Assembly: GCA_021521415.1 (NCBI GenBank)
Contig: JAIQDT010000226.1
Coordinates: 2,148,501 to 2,212,500, forward strand
Source: Bidens hawaiensis
Lineage: Eukaryota; Streptophyta; Magnoliopsida; Asterales; Asteraceae
DNA: 64,000 nucleotides
Reading direction: 5' to 3'
The notes under the pieces are model-generated. The model saw only the letters and a program-made list of their open reading frames with translations. It was not told where the DNA came from and ran no database searches. Both the position numbers and the translations under genes were made by a program. Shown here piece after piece: positions 56,878 through 64,000 of the stretch; position 1 is the first letter of the stretch, and each line of letters begins with the position of its first letter.

Positions 56878-58515
56878 CTACAAAATTTAACAAAGTTCTA
56901 TTTTAGTATTATAAACAATTTAATTATTAATACCCTTTTATTCCAAATTTTAAAATAATAATTAAATTCTAGAATCCAACGATAAATCAAATTTCGGTTA
57001 GGTGACCTTTATCCCGTTATTTGATTTAACAAGGTAGTCAATCTTGACAATTGCAACCCTTTGCAACTTCTAGAGGTATGGGACCATTCGAAATCCTTTT
57101 TTTCGTATTGGCATGTTTATCCCATCAACACCATTGGACCCCATGCTTAGGTGACCTTTATCACATGGTTTCCAATTCAAGTCGTCCTACTTGTATAAAC
57201 ATGTAAGATTAACATACAAGTGGTTAGGTGACCTTTATCCCACAAATATGTTAATATTACCCTAAGTATATTAGTTTGCTCAAAATGGTTAGGTGACCTT
57301 TATCCCATTTAAAGTTTCCTAATACGTTAAGTGTCTTACAAAAGGATGGTGTTAGACTTGTTTCCTTGGTAATTAAGAAAAAGGGATTTTTAAGTTTTCC
57401 AATATTCTAGTTTGAAAAACATAATGCCATATCCTAACATGCATTTAGTAATATGGCGATTTTGAAAACCAATTTTCAAGGTTCAAGTTATAATAAAACC
57501 AATTTTATTATATGTGAGTGATCGCTTAGTTTTAATAAACCCATTTAATTAAACTAATTGACGCGATATTACCAAATATATATTAGAACCCGTTTTATGC
57601 TTGTTGTCGTTCCTATGTGACGGTTTGGATATCCTAATATCTATCAACCACACATTACAATAAGTAAAACAAACAACCAAGCATACACATGCAAAATATA
57701 GTCATAACCGAGAACCACTAAGTTTGACCATACTTGTTAGCCGAAACAAGTATAGGTCATAGGTCACACCTAAGGGACAAAACATGACACAAGGATGGAA
57801 TGTTGACTCCCACTTGATCTTGCATCCAAATGCTTCAAGTATCCTCTCCAAGTTGTTGTGTTCTTGTTGGGCTTGTTAATGGGCTCCAAACTTCCAAAAG
57901 TCTTCTTGGGCCCAAGAGTGAAATTTATGGGCCTAATGGGCTTGAATCCCATGATGGGCCGGTGAGGCCCAATAAGCCCAAAATTTTCGGCCCAAGGCCC
58001 AAATCCACCAAAACTTGCATCTTCAATTTTTTTTACAAAATGTATCCTAATACATATTTTTCTAAAAAAGGAAAATGCAATTAATCTATTTATTACAAAC
58101 CAATTTATGAATAAATAAATTACACAAGCCTAAGATTATGAATTATTACAACCATATTGAATAATAAACATAATCAACATACACAAACAACACATCCAAG
58201 GTCTAGGTTTCGGTTATGACACATCCAAACATACCAAATGTTCTAAGCATGCAACCTAAGCAACCAATGCCCAAAACCCCAAAAAAAAAAAAACCGGCCC
58301 CCCCCCCCCCCAAGAGGCTACGGCCCAAAATTTTTTATATATATTTTTTTTTATTTTCAACATCCAAATGTTAATAATGGTTTCCTAAGATCTTTGCATG
58401 CATGTCAAGATCTTACAAAACCATGGGGTAAAATCCACCAAAATTTCGGACCCCTTTTTCACCCATGAAAAACCCGAAATCTATGAACATGCAAGGAGCA
58501 TAAGTCCTTGTAACC
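56878..58515 (-). other. U leader (5' untranslated) with four core hairpins
   Basis: An unusually long leader between primer site and ATG. Four units (56986-57025, 57133-57176, 57212-57251, 57279-57314) share the core TTAGGTGACCTTTATC, flanked by different complementary arms. At 57870-57990 there are many GGGCCT/AGCCCA words, also found in the V leader (60140-60255). Low-complexity A and C runs lie at 58280-58311. Confidence 0.75.
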
Positions 58516-58529
58516 GGCTCTTGATGCCA
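58516..58529 (-). promoter_or_regulatory. U primer-binding site
   Basis: On the element strand TGGCATCAAGAGCC, one base after the LTR. It is a variant of the initiator-Met site (TGGTATCAGAGCC) with one extra A, and V has exactly the same variant at 59618-59631. Confidence 0.75.
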
Positions 58530-58530
58530 A

Positions 58531-59426
58531 TGTTGGGTTTTATACAAGTTTATCAAAGTCAAGTTAACCATATTTAACTAGAAAACGCAACGGAAGCTTA
58601 GATTTTAAATCTAGTTATGAACATACCATTATGTTAATAATCAAAACCCAATGAACAAGGATCAAAATTACAAGAACAATATGCTCACAAAATGTAAATG
58701 TACCTTCTTCTACCTTTAGAAGAATAAGTAAGATATTGAAGATGATGGTGGATGAATGGCAAGCCTCCAAAGAAGAAGACCTCAAGATAGTGATACCCCA
58801 AGCTATTTGTGACAACACCAACTTGATTGCTAGGATTTATGAACACTTAAACAAGCTCACAAGCTCTCCCAAAACTCCTTGGTTTGGCCGTGAACTTGAG
58901 AGAGAGTTAGAGGAGTTTCTTGATTCAAAATTTTGAATAATAATCTACACACTCAAGACCCCAAAATGCATGTAATCTTATTGGGGATGTAAAAGGTTCC
59001 CATCACATGGAGACAAGGCATAAAAGGACAAAAACTTCCACCCACATGGGGTGGCCGTTTTTTTGATATTATTATTATTTTTTTTTTTTTTTTTTTTTGC
59101 TTTTGTTTTAACCATTAAAACATCTCCAATTTATTTTATAAAACTCATTTCATAAAATGCACATACATTTATATAATTATTTAACCAATTAAATAATTAA
59201 TTTATATAAACAAATTATCCACATAATTTATTTAAATCCTCAAGTGTGTTTGTTTAGAAAACCAATTTTCTAAACAAGTAGTGTTCGGTATTCGTTTAAA
59301 TGATCAAATCACTAAAAGAATACATTTGGTGTCGTCTAGCTTGTTATTGGGTATGACCCGACTTGGATCAAACACAGTTAGCCACATTAGTATAAGTATG
59401 TGTCTCGGGCATACGTAATTCCAACA
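58531..59426 (-). repeat. U 5' LTR (right copy)
   Basis: 896 bp, nearly identical to 51202-52099. As the 5' LTR it should provide the promoter reading leftward. Confidence 0.95.
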
Positions 59427-59431
59427 GTATT

Positions 59432-59616
59432 ACATAAACCCCCTATGGTTGATAGTTTTGGTATGCATGTAATTCGTATATGGATCCGGGGCTTGGGTTT
59501 TACATATAAAACGGGTTTTATATCAATCAATATAACAAGATTTAAAACTTTTAATCCGTTGCGTTTTTCATATAAATAGGTTTATATGGCTTTGATAATC
59601 TTGTTAAAACCGAACA
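59432..59616 (+). repeat. V LTR, part 2
   Basis: Completes the V LTR after U and ends CCGAACA at 59616, one base before the primer site. Total V LTR length is about 944 bp, similar to U. Confidence 0.75.
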
Positions 59617-59617
59617 A

Positions 59618-60425
59618 TGGCATCAAGAGCCACTTATACAGATACATGCATCAATAGATCTAAAATTTTTTCGGGTTTTATGGTGTGGTTCACCATATGG
59701 CCGAAATTTCTGGGGCTTTAGGTTACCCCTTTGTTCTTCAAGGCTATACTTTACATGCATGTGATAATCTTGAAGAATTAAGTCATTTTGATGATTGGTT
59801 GTTTTGTTTGGACAAAACCCGAAACTTTCGGTTTTTCTTATCCTTGTCCGAAAGTTTGAGGTTCACAAGGGGAACCATTTTAAACATGTAATACTTGCAT
59901 ATTTGGATGTGCATTTGGATGTTCATAACCTAGCCATGACCTTGTGTTTGGATGTCTGTTTGTGTTGTGATTTATTCAATATTCAATTTGGTTGTAATAT
60001 TATTTTATATGGGTTTATAATCTATTTATTCATTTCATATTGGTTTGTAATAATAAGTAGATTAGTTGTATTTCTTTTACTAGAGAAAAATGTATTAGGA
60101 TATATTTTTTTTAAAAGGAGATGCAACAAAGTTACGGTTTTGGTTATGGGCCTTAGTGGACCTTATAGTCCAAAATGTGATTTTAGCCCAAAGGCCAAAG
60201 CCCAAATGTGGAGGCCCAAGGAAGCAAGGAGCTGATGTTGGAGCCCAATTGGAAGCCCAAATAAATTGGAAAGGTCACAACACAAGGTGGACCCTTGAAT
60301 CATATGGATGAGGGATCAAGTGGGAGTTCACCGACACATGCCTTGTGTCATTTCTCGTCCTTTAAGAGAGACCTTTTGGCACGCTTGTTTCGGTCAACAA
60401 CTGTGGCCAATGTTAGGTGGCTAAG
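59618..60425 (+). other. V primer-binding site and leader (truncated by Z2)
   Basis: TGGCATCAAGAGCC at 59618-59631 is the primer site. The leader that follows resembles the U leader: a stretch near 60085-60130 (TGTATTAGGATA), GGCCCAA-rich text at 60140-60260, GATCAAGTGGGAGT near 60313 and CTTGTTTCGG near 60385. No gag is reached before Z2 begins at 60426. The U-type TTAGGTGACC hairpins are not seen here. Confidence 0.7.
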
Positions 60426-60747
60426 TGTCACACCCCGGTCGTAATGGCGGAAAACCGAGGCGTGGCGACTAGGTCGTGATTGATTGAGCACAATAGTATA
60501 AAAGTCTAAATGCATAAACATAACCAAACTGTCAAATATTACATCATCCAGGTAACATGAAACAAATTGTTTTAATACAAAATATCAAGTTTCCAAACAA
60601 CTCCTAGCCTAGCCTTCATCTCTCTAAGGCCTCTATCAGCTATTAGCTACTTCCTGCTTCATTTCCTGAAAACATGTAATAAAACGTCAACTACAAAAAG
60701 TAGATGAGTGAATTCATAGGTTAACTAATACTGTAGTGATAAGCCCT

Positions 60748-60841
60748 ACACAAGCATACTAGGCTAAGTTGTAGGGGTTTATATATAGGGTGTACCATCG
60801 GCTAACCCACCACTCCTACAACTTATCCTACTATGCTTGGT
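60748..60841 (-). repeat. Constant-core hairpin E in Z2 LTR
   Basis: The positional equivalent of hairpin A. Relative to A, two arm positions changed in both arms with pairing kept: AAACATA/TATGTTT became AAGCATA/TATGCTT, and TAGTATA/TATACTA became TAGGCTA/TATCCTA (first T-A to G-C). Confidence 0.8.
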
Positions 60842-61061
60842 ATGCTTATCATCTCAACTAAATCTGCAAGAGTTTCGTATAAAGATTCCAATTATTGTTT
60901 CCATGCATGCAGGAGGAACGGTATCAAGGATATATGTATAAGATACCCAAGAATCATATGTAACCATGCCATGATGAAAAATGATAATGATGCATAATGA
61001 TCACACAAGACCTGACATCGACCCCACACAAGACCACACTATGCTACTTGATTTCCTTGAT

Positions 61062-61299
61062 GGTAACCCAAATCGATCACTTTGGGTACCATGAGAGAAT
61101 TCTAAAGCGTACTTTAGTATCTCTTGGATTCCTAATCGATCACTTAGGAGATCCTTCGGATCCTTAATCGAACACTTAAGAGATCCTTCGGATTCTTAAT
61201 CGAACACTTAAGAACCCCATAGATCACGTGTATTCTAAATCGATCACTTTAGAATCCCACATCTAGTGACGGCCTGTCTACCAATCGACCACTTGGAGA
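61062..61299 (-). repeat. Six stem-loops with constant TCGAtCAC loop in Z2 LTR
   Basis: Units at 61062-61090, 61126-61154, 61158-61186, 61193-61214, 61232-61255 and 61277-61299. Loops are TCGATCAC, TCGAACAC or TCGACCAC. Inner stems are CCCAAA/TTTGGG, TCCTAA/TTAGGA, CTTAA/TTAAG, TTCTTAA/TTAAGAA, ATTCTAAA/TTTAGAAT and CCAA/TTGG. The first three extend outward with one bulge. Confidence 0.85.
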
Positions 61300-61857
61300 T
61301 CAAACCTATGCACTATTGTGACCTATATTGCCACTGTTCACACGATCACGAGACTGACCAATGAATAATGTGTTTTCATGATAAAGTATAACGGGTACAT
61401 GACTTTGATTTCCAAACGTCCAATGTTCCCTAAACGCTGAGTGATTCCCATATTTACTCCTGAATATTTGATTATGCATACCCAACTTCCGAGAAAGTTA
61501 AGGTACGCGTAACCTGCCATGATTACTTGTTTTCCCAATGTTCATTGTTTGCAAAAGATTTGTCAAGTGTTTATGATAAGTAATGTTTGAATAAATGTGT
61601 TTTGTCAAAACGTGTACATTTACCATGTTTTCACCCCCAATGATTTGAAAGGCTTTAAAAGAAAAATGGGGGCTATGAACTCACCTTGTTGACTAGGTGT
61701 GGTTGCTAGGGCGGTCGGGTGCTGTCAAACGTCGATCCTCTAAGTCTAGACAAGGACATAATAAGTTAACAACACAGTTTAAGTCTAAGAGTGTAAGCCT
61801 TACACGATCTCGAGCAAAAACTAGGTTTTAAAGACGAAACAGCTTGGTTCTGACCTG

Positions 61858-62195
61858 ATTCGATCGAATAGGAACACATTCGATCGAATCGAAACACATT
61901 CGATCGAATAGACACACATTCGATCGAATAGACACACATTCGATCGAATAGAAACACATTCGATCGAATAGACACACATTCGATCGAATAGAAACACATT
62001 CGATCGAATAGACAGACGTTCGATCGAATACGAAGCTCATTCGGTCGAATGAGTTGGAGACCATTCGGTTGCTTTCCTATTCGGTCGACTGGACTGGTTC
62101 GATCGACACATTCGATCGAATGAACTGATTCGATCGACTGGTTCGATCGAATGAACTGATTCGATCGACTGGTTCGATCGAATGAGTCTGATTCG
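61858..62195 (-). repeat. TTCGATCGAA palindrome array in Z2 LTR
   Basis: About nine regular 20-bp units TTCGATCGAATAGACACACA and variants, then irregular TTCGATCGA pairs. Unit composition differs from Z, so arrays turn over within elements. Confidence 0.85.
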
Positions 62196-62740
62196 ACTCC
62201 TTCAAGCTGGGCGACGGAGATACCCACGGGTTTTCCAGATTTTCCAGATTTTTGACCCAAAATCGAAGTTTTTGACATGGAAATGCTCGGGATTGAAAGG
62301 GGTATCGATTCCTAGTACTTTTAAACACAAAAGCTTGCATTTTGACACCAAAAATGACGGTTTTTGACCAAGAACACACTTGACACAAAAGTCGGAGTTT
62401 TTGCTCGATTCGGGGCGGGTTTTGGTTGTAAAAACGTATGATTTTCAAGAAGATCTTACCGACAACAACGATAAACAGATTGGTGGACTCGAATCTTAGA
62501 TTGGATGACTTTCTCTCACTACTCTCTCTCTAGAAGTGGGAGTGTTTGGGTGGGAAGTGTTGGTGGAAATGAAAGAGATGGTGTAAGAATACTTGATTTT
62601 CCGCTTAAATACTCGGGTGACTCGGGTTCGGGTTTAGGCTACCGACGGGTCAAGACTAGTCGAGTTCATAAGTTTTTAAACAAACTAAAACTTTTTCAGC
62701 AAAACTTTTATAAACCATTTTCCGAATAATTATTTAAAAT

Positions 62741-62773
<33 letters not shown>

Positions 62774-62972
62774 AAGAACATTTTATTTTTCAAAAGCATA
62801 AAAATTAATATTTTCCAGGCGTAAATGTCGTTTTATAAAATAAACATTTCAAATGATAAAAGCAGATTTCTCCAATGATATGGGTTCCGAACTTATCGTC
62901 CAGAACCCCAAAGTGTATAGTTTCCGATGATTCCTTGATTTTTGTCTACCAGTCAAATTCCAGGGCGTTACA

Positions 62973-63955
62973 TCCTCCCCAACTTAGGGGAATTTCGTCC
63001 CGAAATTTAGCTTTTTAGTATACTTGATGCATCGATGATTAAGATTACATGATCCCATGATGACCACTATGCGCCACCACTTCTAATATTCGTCTCAGGC
63101 ACCACCCAAATCAAGCCGAAGGGGCTTATATATAGGGTGTACCAGCGGCTAACCCACCACTCCTTCAACCTTACTTGGGTGTTTCCTTCGACTCCTATTA
63201 GATCGATGACACACAGGACGACACACTATTTTCCACTACGAGGCATCATCCTCAAGCTTTACATCAGACATATTCATTTCGGATTGAAGGGGTTTATATA
63301 TAGGGTGTACCAGCGGCTAACCCACCACTCCTTCAATCTTCCGCGAATATTACCCTCGGTAATTCTTGAATTCAATGTCTCACAGCTGCCACGCTAACTA
63401 TAAGTCCCTAATTCCAGGTTTCGCTTCAGACATATTCAACTCGTGCCGAAGAGGTTTATATATAGGGTGTACCAGCGGCTAACCCACCACTTCTTCAACC
63501 TTTGTCGAATATTTCTCTACACGAACCTTGAGTTCACGACTTCTAGTTACACAATAGCATATTGCTTATACACGTATACACCTGTGACCTTGATGTAATT
63601 ATATTCCGGACTATAATTACGAGCTCACCTTGTATCAATGTATAAGCTCTATTGTGTGCGGCTAGAAAATTTGACACGACACCACACACATACACACAAC
63701 CATGCTCCATGAATGTAAGAATGAATGACAAATTTTTGGCTTAAATAATGTATAAATTTCCCCAAAATTCATATGATTGAGTAGATATGACTTGTGCTCC
63801 CAGCATGAGCCCTGAGTAGCCAAATTTGTGGATGCAAATAAAAGAATACTTATAAGCATAATAAGGCAACACGATATTCATTGAATAACACAATTATTTG
63901 ATACATGCTGCAAATGTTATATTGACTTCTAGACAATAGATTACAAGAATAGAGA
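62973..63955 (-). repeat. Z2 3' untranslated region with three core hairpins
   Basis: A purine tract lies beside the LTR (TTGGGGAGGA on the element strand). Hairpins F (63103-63181), G (63271-63351) and H (63432-63513) are the equivalents of B, C and D. In H, a G-to-A change in the left arm (GAAGAGG) is matched by a C-to-T change in the right arm (CACTTCTTC). No ORF. Confidence 0.8.
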
Positions 63956-64000
63956 CTAAGAGAACAGATGAGGGTATTTCTCCTTCATTTGATCTTCGCG
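63956..64000 (-). CDS. Z2 pol, C-terminal end (cut by window edge)
   Basis: The minus strand encodes the final residues [14 protein letters not shown] and a stop at 63956-63958, matching the end of Z pol ([14 protein letters not shown]). The remainder lies beyond the window, so whether the ORF is intact cannot be judged. Confidence 0.85.
   Translation of the reverse strand, partial: REDQMKEKYPHLFS

Larger units (their letters stand above)
51202..59426 (-). mobile_element. Intact Copia-type LTR retrotransposon U
   Basis: An 8.2-kb element in minus orientation. LTRs of 898 and 896 bp differ by one substitution I could see (A/G near 51268/58597) and small homopolymer changes. Perfect GTATT duplications flank it (51197-51201, 59427-59431). 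It has one uninterrupted gag-pol ORF, a primer site and a purine tract. A very recent and possibly active insertion, sitting in the LTR of a relative (V) in opposite orientation. Confidence 0.96.
60426..62972 (-). repeat. Z2 3' LTR
   Basis: Aligns with the Z LTR at both ends and over 62200-62972. It contains core hairpin E (60748-60841), six small stem-loops with a TCGATCAC-like loop (61062-61299), the TTCGATCGAATAGACACACA array (61858-62195) and a poly-T run near 62743-62769 at a different place from Z. Confidence 0.92.
60426..64000 (-). mobile_element. Ty3/Gypsy element Z2 (relative of Z, truncated by window end)
   Basis: Minus orientation. The LTR 60426-62972 (2547 bp) starts TGTCACACCCCGG and ends GGGCGTTACA; 3' untranslated DNA follows to 63955, then the last residues of pol. 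The structural plan equals Z, but substitutions, indels and different repeat arrays show it is a separate, diverged copy. Confidence 0.93.

Overview
This window is intergenic DNA from a large plant nuclear genome. It is a eudicot and most likely an Asteraceae (lettuce, sunflower or Tanacetum type). That placement rests on my memory of the Copia gag and accessory-protein families and of the long Gypsy LTRs; no search was run. I see no cellular gene, rRNA, tRNA or CRISPR array. Nearly every base belongs to nested LTR retrotransposons, most with LTR ends and target-site duplications (TSDs) that can be read directly. I label them W, X, Y, Z, S, N, V, U and Z2.

Layout. W is the oldest layer: part of the accessory-gene end of a minus-strand Copia element, in pieces at 1-313, 41063-41745, 42952-45638 and 47299-50442. 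X (314-41057, plus strand, TSD gatac/gacac) is a decayed Copia element inserted in W. Y (1669-30621, plus strand, TSD AAATT) is a Copia element inserted in the gag of X. Z (9695-20851, minus strand, TSD AAGAA) is an intact Tekay-like Ty3/Gypsy element with 2.7 kb LTRs inserted in the RT/RNase H region of Y. S (41746-42951, TSD TGTTC) is a solo LTR of the Y type in W. N (45639-47298) is an unclassified 1.66 kb insert in W with an 8-bp duplication. V (50443-51201 plus 59432-60425, plus strand) is a Copia LTR and leader. U (51202-59426, minus strand, TSD GTATT) is an intact Copia element inserted in the LTR of V. Z2 (60426 to the window end, minus strand) is a relative of Z inserted in the leader of V.

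The Y-type elements carry gag, then pol in a different frame, then several kb of non-coding DNA, then a large accessory gene of about 1400 codons on the same strand. The accessory gene has its own TATA box and a short 5'-UTR intron, both recognisable also in W. A dispersed degenerate motif (about YCGRGYAMRSTTT) is present in tens of copies just upstream of the LTR TATA box and again just upstream of the accessory-gene TATA box. At the gag/pol junction, X and Y both keep a potential donor and acceptor whose use would remove the C-terminal third of Gag and join gag to pol exactly in frame.

The most unusual feature is a recurrent architecture in the non-coding parts of the Gypsy elements (Z, Z2) and of the Copia element U. 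A constant core is flanked by arms whose sequence differs from copy to copy but which stay self-complementary, including several paired compensatory changes. These look like arrays of selected, or mechanistically generated, stem-loops.
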